Assembly: GCA_041737175.1 (NCBI GenBank)
Contig: JBGSSF010000036.1
Span: 74,727 to 138,726 of the forward strand
Origin: UBA5072 sp041737175
GTDB taxonomy: Bacteria; Bacteroidota; Bacteroidia; Bacteroidales; UBA10428
Direction: 5' to 3'
DNA: 64,000 bases
Below, in pieces: positions 38,073-46,081 of this stretch. The notes beneath the pieces were generated by a model, which was not told the origin of the DNA, did not search any database, and saw only the letters and a list, made by a program, of their open reading frames with translations. A program made the position numbers and the translations under genes. How positions within the stretch are numbered: the first letter of the stretch is position 1; the number at the start of each line of letters is the position of its first letter.

Positions 38073-38114
38073 TTGAATCTTAAATCTTGAATCTTGAATC
38101 TTAAATCTTAAATC
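38073..38114 (+). repeat. Six copies of a 7-bp unit directly before fucP
   Basis: Units TTGAATC and TTAAATC, the reverse complement register of the arrays at 5.5 and 18.4 kb, end 5 bases before the fucP ATG. Relative to the downstream gene, the orientation is the same as in the array before fucI. Confidence 0.92.
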
Positions 38115-38119
38115 ATATC

Positions 38120-39412
38120 ATGTCAGATCACAGCAATGACTCCAAAAAAGGCGCTCTTTTTAACGGGGTGTACCTGTTACCCTTCATCCTTGTGACCGCG
38201 CTCTTCCTGTTCTGGGGTATACCCAGCAACATGAACGACATCCTGATCAAGCAGTTCATGAAGTCTTTCGAGCTCAACAGGTTGCAGGCCGGATTAATTC
38301 AGTCGGCTTACTACATGGGATACTTTATACTGGCCATACCGGCTGGCCTGCTAATGCGGCGTTTCGGATATAAGGCAGGACTGGTCACCGGTTTGATGTT
38401 ATTCGCCCTGGGCGCCCTGCTTTTCTGGCCTGCAGCGATTGTAGGCAAGTTCGGCATGTTCCTGTTTGCATTGTTCGTGATTGCCTCCGGCGCATCGTTT
38501 CTCGAAACCGGCGCCAATCCTTTTATTGTAACATTAGGTGATGCGGAAACATCTGAAAGAAGGTTGAATTTCTCACAGGCTTTCAATCCTCTCGGGGCCA
38601 TAGCGGGGGTCGGAATCGGAACCATTTTCATCCTTTCGGGGGTGGAGCACAGTTCTGAAAAGATCGAGGCCATGAAAATGGCCGGTACCTATGAAACCTA
38701 CCTTCACAATGAGACATTGCGTGTTATTGCGCCTTATGCGGTGCTCGGGATTGTGGTATTTCTCTGGGGATTGATCATCCTTTTCACAAAATTCCCCGAT
38801 CCTCACCCCGATGATATCCTGGCCAGGAATAACAAGGGCAAGGTGAGTCACCTGCTTAAATATCCCCATTTCTACAAGGGTGTGCTGGCCCAGTTCTGTT
38901 ATGTCGGCGCCCAGGTGGGAACATGGAGCTTCTTTATCCAGTATATCCAGGATTATACCGGGGAACATGAAAAGCTTGCAGGTGCTTTGCTCACAGGCAC
39001 CCTGGTGGCATTTGCCGTCGGACGCTTTTCAGCCACCTGGCTCATGAAATTCATCAAGCCTGCCAAACTGATGGGAATTTACGGAACCGCCAACATCATA
39101 CTGGTCCTGCTGGCCGTGGTCATTCCCGGCTGGATTGGCGTATGGTCGATTTTCCTGACCAGTTTCTTCATGTCGCTGATGTTCCCCACCATATTTGCCC
39201 TGGGCATCAAAGGTCTTGGGGAAAATACCAAATTAGGGGGATCACTGATGGTGATGTCTATTATTGGCGGCGCGGCGTTCACCCCGGTTATGGGTGTCAT
39301 TTCGGACCATACGGGCAGTATGGCGCTGGCCATGACATTGCCGCTGATTTGTTACCTGGTGGTAACATGGTATGCGGTTTGGGGATCCAGAATGGTAGGG
39401 AGTAAGGAGTAA
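38120..39412 (+). CDS. fucP: L-fucose:proton symporter
   Basis: A 430-residue MFS transporter closely resembling E. coli FucP (438 residues): PFILVTALFLFWGIPSNMND, the RRFGYKAGL loop, ASGASFLETGANPF and LNFSQAFNPLGAIAG. Asp40 and Glu129 correspond to the substrate- and proton-coupling Asp46 and Glu135 of FucP. It brings L-fucose across the inner membrane. It stands apart from the other fuc genes, about 18 kb from fucI, with its own promoter-like region and repeat array. The last codons and the stop lie within a (AGTAAGG) repeat. Confidence 0.93.
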   Translation: MSDHSNDSKKGALFNGVYLLPFILVTALFLFWGIPSNMNDILIKQFMKSFELNRLQAGLIQSAYYMGYFILAIPAGLLMRRFGYKAGLVTGLMLFALGALLFWPAAIVGKFGMFLFALFVIASGASFLETGANPFIVTLGDAETSERRLNFSQAFNPLGAIAGVGIGTIFILSGVEHSSEKIEAMKMAGTYETYLHNETLRVIAPYAVLGIVVFLWGLIILFTKFPDPHPDDILARNNKGKVSHLLKYPHFYKGVLAQFCYVGAQVGTWSFFIQYIQDYTGEHEKLAGALLTGTLVAFAVGRFSATWLMKFIKPAKLMGIYGTANIILVLLAVVIPGWIGVWSIFLTSFFMSLMFPTIFALGIKGLGENTKLGGSLMVMSIIGGAAFTPVMGVISDHTGSMALAMTLPLICYLVVTWYAVWGSRMVGSKE

Positions 39413-39435
39413 GGAGTAAGGAGTAAGGAGCAAGG
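39401..39435 (+). repeat. Five copies of AGTAAGG spanning the fucP stop codon
   Basis: Four AGTAAGG units and one AGCAAGG. The first unit and part of the second encode the C-terminal Ser-Lys-Glu and the stop codon at 39410-39412. Confidence 0.93.
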
Positions 39436-39439
39436 AGGA

Positions 39440-39474
39440 AACCCTTCAAGCGGTCCTAAGACCCTTGAAGGGTT
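39440..39474. repeat. 11-bp inverted repeat downstream of fucP
   Basis: AACCCTTCAAG (39440-39450) and its reverse complement (39464-39474) with a 13-base spacer. No T-run follows, so it is not a classical terminator; it may protect the fucP mRNA end. Confidence 0.7.
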
Positions 39475-39535
39475 ATAAAATGGGTATGAGGTGAATTCAT
39501 GCAACTGACCACTGTTTGATTAATTCAAAAACCAT

Positions 39536-40606
39536 ATGAAACGAAGAAATTTTATTTCAGCAGCGTCCCTGGCATTTCCGGTTCTGGCAACGGGAATGCC
39601 CATTGATCGGAGAACGCTTCCGGGGTTTAAAGAAAGTGATCCGGATAAAAACAACGTTCTCAGCGATCCCCTCGTTGCCAAGGCCATGTTGGCCATGCTA
39701 AGCATGCAGCGTATGGCGTGGGAACAGGGTACGGCATCACAGGCTTTGATTGCTGTTGGCCGAGAGGATCTTGCCATACTGTTTGCCAAAGATGCACTGG
39801 TGCGCCAGACTTCGGAAGGCCGGCTGGGCATATTGGGAAGTGACCCTGGCGTTACTGATCCGGCATCGAATGGTGAAGCGGTGCTTCTTGCCTGGAAGGA
39901 AACAGGCGAGGAACAATATAAGAAAGCCGCTGATGCGCAGTATGAATACCTCAAAACCAAAGCGCCCAAAACGCAGGATGGCGTTCTGCATCATGTCACC
40001 TATGCCAGACAGGTATGGAGCGATGCTTCCTTCATGGCTCCGCCGTTTCTTGCCCTGATGGGTGATTATGAGGAGGCTGTTAGGCAGATTGAAGGTTTCA
40101 GAAAGTACCTGATGGATCCTGATAAAAAGCTTTATTACCATATCTGGGACGATGAGAAACAGGATTACGCCCGCAAGAAATTGTGGGGGGGAGGGAACGG
40201 TTGGACTGCCGCAGGTATTGCCAAAATTATTAACGTTTTGCCTCCCGGTAATGAAGAACTCAGGAATAAACTGGTCACCTGGGGTAAAGAAATAATCCAT
40301 GGTTGCCTGGCTTTCATGCGTTCGGACGGATTATTCCATGATATCATCGATGACAGCAGTTCCTTCGTGGAAACGAACCTGGCCCAGATGCTGGCATTTG
40401 CCATTTACAGCGGAATCAAATCCGGATGGCTTGACCTGACCTACAAAGAAAAAGCCGATACCATGAGGCTTGCTGCCAGGGGAAAGATTGATGAATACGG
40501 AATTGTGCAGGGTGCGTGCGGTTCACCGAGCTTCGACAGATCGGGAACATCGACTGAGGCCCAGGCTTTCTTCCTGATGATGGAAAGCGCTTTTCATGCG
40601 CTTTGA
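39536..40606 (+). CDS. Exported GH105-family unsaturated uronyl hydrolase
   Basis: A 356-residue protein with an N-terminal export signal (MKRRNFISAASLAFPVLATG, a weak twin-Arg type). The (alpha/alpha)6 barrel shows GH105 features: MQRMAWEQGTASQALI, NGEAVLLAWKETGE, VWSDASFMAPPFLAL with the catalytic Asp163, and WGGGNGWTAAGIAKI. GH105 enzymes hydrolyse unsaturated uronic acids left by polysaccharide lyases such as those acting on rhamnogalacturonan or glycosaminoglycans. This would complement the heparinase II/III-like lyase at the left end of the window. It begins 123 bases after the fucP stop. Confidence 0.85.
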   Translation: MKRRNFISAASLAFPVLATGMPIDRRTLPGFKESDPDKNNVLSDPLVAKAMLAMLSMQRMAWEQGTASQALIAVGREDLAILFAKDALVRQTSEGRLGILGSDPGVTDPASNGEAVLLAWKETGEEQYKKAADAQYEYLKTKAPKTQDGVLHHVTYARQVWSDASFMAPPFLALMGDYEEAVRQIEGFRKYLMDPDKKLYYHIWDDEKQDYARKKLWGGGNGWTAAGIAKIINVLPPGNEELRNKLVTWGKEIIHGCLAFMRSDGLFHDIIDDSSSFVETNLAQMLAFAIYSGIKSGWLDLTYKEKADTMRLAARGKIDEYGIVQGACGSPSFDRSGTSTEAQAFFLMMESAFHAL

Positions 40607-40683
40607 CTTTTTCACGAGCCACGAACCTTCGAAAACCACTAAAACCCGCATGCACTATACCATGTGTTGTATGCTGGCCTTGT

Positions 40684-41535
40684 CTATTTCTTTTTTAAAC
40701 TTTTAATTTCACTGTTTAAATCATCTAATCGGGTAATAATATGCTTATAAAGCTCGTCTGTATTCTTATCTTTATACTTAATCTCATTAATTTCCTGAGA
40801 TAATTCTTTTTGGCTTTCTTCCATGCTATTCATGATTACACCAATAAAAAGATTCAGGATAATCATGGCTCCAATTAATATGAAACTTGCAAAATAAAAG
40901 AAAGGCCATATTGATATTATCTGCATATTTTCATTATCAACATTTCCAAAAATATGCATATTCATAATATCAGTCCAACCTTCTAGTGTTAATACTTTGA
41001 AGAGGGTAACAAATGCATGGTGCAAATCACCAAAGTGCATTGGGTCCGTCCCTCCAAAAACAAATACACCTACAATTGCATATAGAAAAAAAAGTATTCC
41101 AATAAGCATTATAACATAACCCATTGAAGGAATGCTTTTGAATAATGCGCTGATTATTAACTTTAATTTAGGAAAAACAGTTATCATGCGTAAAATTCGC
41201 AAAATCCGTAGTATTCGAAAAACCGCAAAAAAGTGAGTATCGCTGGATGGAATAAGGCATACAGCTACAATTATGAAATCAAAGACATTCCATGGGTCTG
41301 AAAAAAAAATCCAAGGTCGTTTGCCGTTTGAAATTATTTTTAAGGCTATTTCTAATGTAAAAAGCGCGATTATAAGCTGGTCTATTAACGACATAACATC
41401 ATGGTATTGTTTTGCCAACCCGGGATAAGTCTCTAACCCAATAACAACAGCAGACAGAAGGATAAGTGAAAAAATAAAATAATTGAAGAGTCTGCTATTT
41501 ATTATCTTCCGATCGATTTCTAAGAACCAGTTCAT
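40684..41535 (-). CDS. Voltage-gated-type single-domain cation channel
   Basis: A 283-residue channel subunit of the bacterial NaChBac class: S1-S3 helices (about 15-90), an S4 with repeated Arg every third residue (FRILRILRILRMITV), a pore loop with selectivity filter TLEGWTD (Glu185) and S6, then a charged C-terminal coiled coil (about 240-283) typical of the tetramerisation bundle. Sodium channels of this class have TLESW; the Gly after the Glu here is the form seen in calcium-selective CavMr, so selectivity may differ. Its ATG overlaps the dedA stop (ATGA), so terC, dedA and this gene are one unit. Confidence 0.88.
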   Translation of the reverse strand: MNWFLEIDRKIINSRLFNYFIFSLILLSAVVIGLETYPGLAKQYHDVMSLIDQLIIALFTLEIALKIISNGKRPWIFFSDPWNVFDFIIVAVCLIPSSDTHFFAVFRILRILRILRMITVFPKLKLIISALFKSIPSMGYVIMLIGILFFLYAIVGVFVFGGTDPMHFGDLHHAFVTLFKVLTLEGWTDIMNMHIFGNVDNENMQIISIWPFFYFASFILIGAMIILNLFIGVIMNSMEESQKELSQEINEIKYKDKNTDELYKHIITRLDDLNSEIKSLKKK

Positions 41536-42164
41536 GATTTTTTAATTTTTGAAAAAATAATTTTCAGCATGGGTAATGAAGCAAAAACAATAAAAATGAA
41601 TAAAATATAAATTGAATATTTCATTACACCAGGATATGCTTTCCCAATGTAAAAGCCTAAGGGCACCAATGTACAAACCCAGGTAAGCGCGCCGAAAAGA
41701 TTAAAAAGTAAAAACTTTTTAAATTTAAATTTAGAAGCACCTGCAATCATTGGCACTAAAGTACGGATAATTGGCATAAAGCGACCTAAAATGAATGCCC
41801 ACATTCCAAAACGGGTGTAGAAACTACTTCCTCGTTCAAGGTATTCCTTTTTAAAAAACCGTGACTTATTATCGACAAACAGTTTTCCACCTAACCATTT
41901 TCCTTTAAAATACCCCGTAAAATCGCCCATAAACGATGCTATAACTAACAAAAGCAAAAGCAAGGCCAATGGTATTTCTAGATAATGGGTTCCACAAAAC
42001 ATACCGGCTGCAAATAACAAATAATCACCTCCTGGTAAAACAAATCCAAGAAAAAATCCTGTTTCAACATAAATAATTGCCAAAATAAGTATCAAACCTC
42101 CATATTCGATAATACGATGGGTATCAAAAACAAAATTCCAAAAATTGCTATCCAATAAAATCAT
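41532..42164 (-). CDS. DedA-family membrane protein
   Basis: About 210 residues. The start at 42164 overlaps the TerC stop as ATGA; the frame extends upstream but the added part reads through the TerC end. Family marks are ETGFFLGFVLPGGDYLLFAAG, GDFTGYFKGKWLGGKL and the FGMWAFILGRFMPIIRTLVPMIAG segment with its conserved Arg residues. DedA proteins are membrane lipid flippase-like transporters (undecaprenyl phosphate or phospholipid). It lies between truncated TerC and the ion channel with 4-base overlaps on both sides. Confidence 0.88.
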   Translation of the reverse strand: MILLDSNFWNFVFDTHRIIEYGGLILILAIIYVETGFFLGFVLPGGDYLLFAAGMFCGTHYLEIPLALLLLLLVIASFMGDFTGYFKGKWLGGKLFVDNKSRFFKKEYLERGSSFYTRFGMWAFILGRFMPIIRTLVPMIAGASKFKFKKFLLFNLFGALTWVCTLVPLGFYIGKAYPGVMKYSIYILFIFIVFASLPMLKIIFSKIKKS

Positions 42165-42862
42165 ACGCTGCTTTTTTTGTTTATAAATTTCAATGATAAG
42201 AAAATGCTTGCCGAAATTATTGCGGCAATAAACAAGATTGACCATTCGATGGGTATTTTATAAGAATCAATAAGAATCATTTTAATACCAATAAAAATAA
42301 GGACTATAGCTAAACCATAGCTTAAAAGCCAGAAACGGTGAACAACTCCGGCAAGGGCAAAATACAATGAACGCAATCCAAGTATTGCAAAAACATTGGA
42401 TGTATAAACAATAAACTGGTCCTGAGTAATTGCAAGAATAGCTGGAATACTGTCAACAGCAAAAATCAAGTCAGTTGTTTCAATGAGAATCAAGACTAAA
42501 AACAACAGTGTGGCAAATCGCCTGCTGTCAATTTTAATAAAGAATTTATCTTCATGCAAAGTTTGAGTTACAGGCATAAACTTTTTAAAGAATTTTAAAA
42601 CCGGATTTTTATCGGGATCAATTTTCGAATTACAATGATTAAACATTTTAAACCCGGTAAAAATCAGTAATGCTCCGAAAATATATATCGTGAAATGAAA
42701 TTTTTCAAGTAGTGCAACACCTGCAAAAATAAAAATCACCCGCATAATTAATGCCCCGATAATACCACAGAAAAGAACCTTATGCTGATACTTTGTGGGT
42801 ATAAACAGAGTGGAGGCGGGGGTCGAGTTAACACGCGGAGAAACCGACCGAAGGAAGCTCAC
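42161..42862 (-). CDS. TerC-family membrane protein, 5'-truncated
   Basis: The recognisable TerC sequence begins only at IPTKYQHKVLFCGIIGALIM; normal TerC/Alx proteins (about 300 residues or more) have some 80-110 residues and about three helices before this point. The first ~22 residues of this frame (MSFLRSVSPRVNSTPASTLF) look like translated unrelated DNA, with the junction near 42803-42808. The remaining part has the TerC features LLFLVLILIETTDLIFAVDSIPAI and RSLYFALAGVVHRF. The first metal-binding region is therefore lost, and the gene is probably non-functional or makes a short product from an internal start. It is followed by dedA with an ATGA overlap. Confidence 0.8.
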   Translation of the reverse strand: MSFLRSVSPRVNSTPASTLFIPTKYQHKVLFCGIIGALIMRVIFIFAGVALLEKFHFTIYIFGALLIFTGFKMFNHCNSKIDPDKNPVLKFFKKFMPVTQTLHEDKFFIKIDSRRFATLLFLVLILIETTDLIFAVDSIPAILAITQDQFIVYTSNVFAILGLRSLYFALAGVVHRFWLLSYGLAIVLIFIGIKMILIDSYKIPIEWSILFIAAIISASIFLSLKFINKKSSV

Positions 42863-42949
42863 AGCCTGCCCCGATTTTCATCGGGGAAGCGAAGCTGAGT
42901 AAACCCGCTGCCAACAATGGCTTATAAACGCTATTGGGCGTTCGTGCAT

Positions 42950-43141
42950 TTACTTAATCCTAACCTTAGAAATGTCTTCAACTGGTAACCAATCATCCAT
43001 ATTTCCATACTCAGATCTGTCTATTTTGAAATGGTCCATTTCCTTAAAGTCTTTTATTGATACTAAAACCAAATATCTTTTACCTCCAAATCTATTCATC
43101 ATTCCCTTATCCAATATAAGCTTGTTTTGATATTGTCTCGT
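42950..43141 (-). pseudogene. C-terminal fragment of an unknown gene cut by an IS remnant
   Basis: A minus-strand frame ending at TAA 42950-42952 encodes about 60 residues, including GGKRYLVLVSIKDFKEM and YGNMDDWLPVEDISKVRI. The upstream part is missing: at about 43140 the sequence changes to IS-end-like DNA. I do not recognise the family. The frame uses AT-rich codons like the neighbouring island. Confidence 0.5.
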
Positions 43142-43172
43142 CCTAAAATAAGTCTACAGGTTAAACAATAAA

Positions 43173-43241
43173 TTAAGCTGCATTTTCAAAAACCTTATTA
43201 GGAGTATTACAGCCTAAAGATAAGTTTAGTCTTCTAGAATC
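43173..43241 (-). pseudogene. Remnant of an IS transposase C terminus
   Basis: The minus strand encodes SRRLNLSLGCNTPNKVFENA followed by Ala and a stop at 43173-43175. The LSLGxxTPNKVFE form matches the extreme C terminus of IS3/IS30-type transposases, and about 20 residues remain. The adjacent CGTCCTAAAATAAGTCTACA at 43140-43159 is a plausible IS end. Confidence 0.6.
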
Positions 43242-43250
43242 TCAAATCAA

Positions 43251-43342
43251 AATCAGTTATTTATTTGCAGTGGATTTAGGCCTGAAGAGACGTTATGTAT
43301 CAGTGCAGGGTGCAACCTTGCGTAAGAAGCACTTGTGCGATA
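43251..43342 (+). repeat. Dispersed ~90-bp direct repeat, copy 1
   Basis: Matches copy 2 at 44956-45041 along its length, including the identical cores GGATTTAGGCCTGAAG, GCAGGGTGCA and GAAGCACTTG, in the same orientation. Confidence 0.85.
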
Positions 43343-43360
43343 AGCGAAATCAGCGTCAGA

Positions 43361-44299
43361 TTATTTCTGTTTTGGTTGATATTTTATGTTATTTTTTGCC
43401 AGATAATCTGCCAGGGGTTCCAATCCCAGTTCTTTCCTCCATTCATCAACTTTTGTTTCATCTTCAAGCGGATAGAGTTCTTCCGACATGGTTTGTTCAT
43501 TAAACCTTGTATGCGTGCCGTATTTCTGTGGTTTGTTTTCATTAAAAAGGCACCGGTCATAAATGTTGGCATATCTCTGCCAGGGAAGTTCGTTTTCTTC
43601 ACATCGCTGCTTGATCATAGGCAGGTATTTTTTCTGACTCCCATCATTGGTATGCATGGCAACAAGATAAGCGGACATTGCGGCCTCACGTCCCACTTCC
43701 CTGGATGTGGGCCATCCTTTTGCTGCAACAAGTTGTTCAAGTTCTTTCTGACTCCTTTCCTGGACCATGAACTTAAATTTCCACAGTGCTGATGCAACAG
43801 AAGATCTCATCCCGAATTTCCTTCCGGCAATTCCAATTTCGTTAAAATACGCTTGATCATATGCCCCAAGTCTCCATAATGCCTTGGCATATTCAATATC
43901 TTTGTATGGATTATTGAATTTAATATTTAGCATTGAAATAAGTCTATTCTCAAAAGCATCCCAGTCTTTGTCCTCGCGTGCGGGAATTAATTTTGGTTCC
44001 ATAAGGGCTTTAACTGAAGTATCAAGTTCAATGGCCATGTTCAGATACTTAAAGCAACTGTCAAACATCCTGATAACCGAGTTATCCACCGAAAGTGCGC
44101 ACGCATAATTGTAAACGATCTGCTTGTCCGATGGATTAAGGTTATATAATCTCTTATATTCTGCAATGGCTGCCGGTACATTTCCTTCATTCATCAGACT
44201 ATCGGCTTTGTTGATATGGTCTGGAGCAGGTGGTTGTGAAGTTGCATTTTTGCATAACAAAGCCAGGCAGACAAATACTAAGTAGATTGAAGATTTCAT
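43361..44299 (-). CDS. DUF6624-like exported protein with TPR-like N-terminal part
   Basis: About 312 residues; the start at 44299 is chosen because it opens a signal peptide (MKSSIYLVFVCLALLCKNAT). Residues about 30-90 hold a tetratricopeptide-like helical pair (EGNVPAAIAEYKRLYNLNPS), and the C-terminal half has features I associate with DUF6624: KGWPTSREVGREAAMSAYLV, a conserved His-rich helix and YDRCLFNENKPQKYGTHT. No enzymatic role is known to me. It lies in the AT-rich island between the two direct repeats. Confidence 0.65.
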   Translation of the reverse strand: MKSSIYLVFVCLALLCKNATSQPPAPDHINKADSLMNEGNVPAAIAEYKRLYNLNPSDKQIVYNYACALSVDNSVIRMFDSCFKYLNMAIELDTSVKALMEPKLIPAREDKDWDAFENRLISMLNIKFNNPYKDIEYAKALWRLGAYDQAYFNEIGIAGRKFGMRSSVASALWKFKFMVQERSQKELEQLVAAKGWPTSREVGREAAMSAYLVAMHTNDGSQKKYLPMIKQRCEENELPWQRYANIYDRCLFNENKPQKYGTHTRFNEQTMSEELYPLEDETKVDEWRKELGLEPLADYLAKNNIKYQPKQK

Positions 44300-44473
44300 G
44301 ATTAACTGGTTTAAAAGTGTTTTAGTTGTCATTTTATACAAGATATGCAGTTTGTTCACTATTAACCAATGAATTCTGCAGAATGTACATTCTAACTTCC
44401 GAATATCATCTTCTGAATGGCAATTGGGATATACAACTTGTCAGGCATGGTAGTTTCTTGTTGTCTTACAAAA

Positions 44474-44875
44474 TCATGATAACCAATCTATTAGATAATT
44501 GTAAAAATCCTGATTGGTTGAACGCCATGCATTGTATCCTGTTATAAAATAAGCAATATTTTCCTGTTCATTACTATCAACAAATTTAATACGGACTGGT
44601 GCCCAACCTAATCCCAGTCCCCTGGTCTGAGTGACATTGAATGTCTCGTCATATCCGTGATACACTTCCTCAATACTGTCCTTTACTATTAGAAATTCAG
44701 TTTCAGCGTTAAATTTGGTATCCATTCCGGTAAATTTTATGAATCCATGCGTCAATTCCACATTCCCTATGTACCTGTGAGGTGGTAAGGAGCCTGATAT
44801 ATGTGATACCAGCCAATCCAAAAAGCTTCTTTGCTTAAATTCATCCTTAAATATGATCAACGCTGCTATTGTCAT
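44474..44875 (-). CDS. Hypothetical protein
   Basis: A 133-residue cytoplasmic-looking protein with no signal peptide or membrane helix. It is alpha/beta in pattern, with HGFIKFTGMDTKFNAETEF, a Gly-rich RGLGLGWAPVRIKFVD segment and a Trp-rich C terminus. I recognise no family. It is AT-rich like its neighbours and is flanked by the DUF6624-like gene and by copy 2 of the dispersed repeat. Confidence 0.55.
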   Translation of the reverse strand: MTIAALIIFKDEFKQRSFLDWLVSHISGSLPPHRYIGNVELTHGFIKFTGMDTKFNAETEFLIVKDSIEEVYHGYDETFNVTQTRGLGLGWAPVRIKFVDSNEQENIAYFITGYNAWRSTNQDFYNYLIDWLS

Positions 44876-45307
44876 GTTTCAAAAATTTTTGAATATTATG
44901 CCCAACATATCACCCTATTAAAAGTAGGAATTATTTTAGAATGAGGATAATATGAAATCAGTAATTTATTGGTATTGGATTTAGGCCTGAAGGGCCGTGA
45001 GTTACCAGCGCAGGGTGCAGCCCTGCTTATGAAGCACTTGCATAACATAATGATTGATATAGTCATCAACACTATTATAAAAAAAATACTACCTTTGTCA
45101 GGTCTAAAAACATTGGATGTTTAAATTTTCTATGGATTTGGTGAAGTAAATAACCTTAGGTGATCCGCCCAAGGTTATCCCCTAATTTAAATCAGGCTAT
45201 TTCTTGCCTGAGATTTTTTATTTCTATTTATTAATAACAATAGAAGACCTGGCAAAATACATATTGTATTCTAATGCTTTGGTTTCAACAACATAAATTT
45301 AGATATC
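44876..45307. other. Gene-free stretch with repeat copy 2 and a hairpin
   Basis: Contains the dispersed repeat copy 2 (44956-45041) and a perfect 8-bp inverted repeat ATAACCTT (45150-45157 with 45171-45178). No coding frame is convincing. Confidence 0.65.
44956..45041 (+). repeat. Dispersed ~90-bp direct repeat, copy 2
   Basis: Same orientation as copy 1 at 43251-43342; the pair encloses the DUF6624-like and hypothetical genes. Confidence 0.85.
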
Positions 45308-46081
45308 ATGAGTAACGAAAATAAATCAATTCACGAATTTGACTTCAATTTAATCTGTGAATATTATTCAACCCTGGAACGACAAGGGCCTGGCAGCCCC
45401 GAAGTAACCATCAAAGCCTTGAGCTTTATCGACAATCTTTCCGACGAATCCAGGATTGCGGACATTGGTTGCGGAACAGGCGGTCAGACCATGGTGCTGG
45501 CACAGCATGCACCGGGACATATTACGGGAATCGACTTGTTTCCGGCTTTTATTGACTTGTTCAACCTCAATGCCGCTAAACTGAATCTTCAGGATAGAAT
45601 TAAAGGCATCGTTGATTCGATGGACAACCTTCACTTTCAGAATGAAGAATTGGACCTGATCTGGTCGGAAGGGGCGATCTATAATATCGGTTTTGAACGG
45701 GGTCTGAACGAATGGAGGGAATTCCTGAAAACAGGAGGCTTTGTGGCCATTTCAGAAGCATCGTGGTTTACCGAAAAACGGCCTGCCGAAATCGATGAGT
45801 TTTGGCAGGCTGTTTATCCCGGGATTGACACTATTCCAAACAAGGTTAACCAGATGCAAAAAGCCGGTTATATTCCCGTTGCAACCTTTATCGTGCCGGA
45901 AAACTGCTGGACTGAACACTTCTATGCTCCACAAGTCGGGGCACAGGAAGCCTTCCTAAAAAAATATGCAGGAAATGTGACTGCTGAAGAGTTCATAGCA
46001 AGTGAACGGCATGAAACTCAATTGTATTACAGGTATAAAGAGTATTACGGCTATGTGTTCTATATCGGGAAGAAGATTTAA
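45308..46081 (+). CDS. Class I SAM-dependent methyltransferase
   Basis: A 257-residue methyltransferase with the Rossmann motif I IADIGCGTGGQTMVLAQ (about 55-72), motif II GIDLFPAFIDLF and the acidic loop LDLIWSEGAIYNIGFERGL. It transfers a methyl group from S-adenosylmethionine to an unknown small molecule; the C-terminal helical region sets specificity. GC content returns to that of the main chromosome here. Its end overlaps the convergent histidine kinase gene by 4 bases. No operon partner suggests the substrate. Confidence 0.85.
   Translation: MSNENKSIHEFDFNLICEYYSTLERQGPGSPEVTIKALSFIDNLSDESRIADIGCGTGGQTMVLAQHAPGHITGIDLFPAFIDLFNLNAAKLNLQDRIKGIVDSMDNLHFQNEELDLIWSEGAIYNIGFERGLNEWREFLKTGGFVAISEASWFTEKRPAEIDEFWQAVYPGIDTIPNKVNQMQKAGYIPVATFIVPENCWTEHFYAPQVGAQEAFLKKYAGNVTAEEFIASERHETQLYYRYKEYYGYVFYIGKKI

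Larger units (their letters stand above)
37746..38119. other. AT-rich intergenic region upstream of fucP
   Basis: No gene is seen. It holds a 10-bp perfect inverted repeat (TTTTGTTTAA 37835-37844 with 37861-37870), a candidate promoter at 37996-38026 and a 7-bp repeat array just before fucP. Confidence 0.7.
42863..43360. other. Rearranged non-genic stretch with gene and IS remnants
   Basis: This stretch holds CCCCGA-type hairpin DNA (42873-42890), a possible recombination boundary, the tail of a broken gene, an IS end and IS transposase tail, and one copy of a ~90-bp dispersed repeat; separate entries give the parts. Confidence 0.7.

Noticed and set aside
39440..39474. Rho-independent terminator of fucP
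   Set aside because: The inverted repeat is clear but no T-run follows it.
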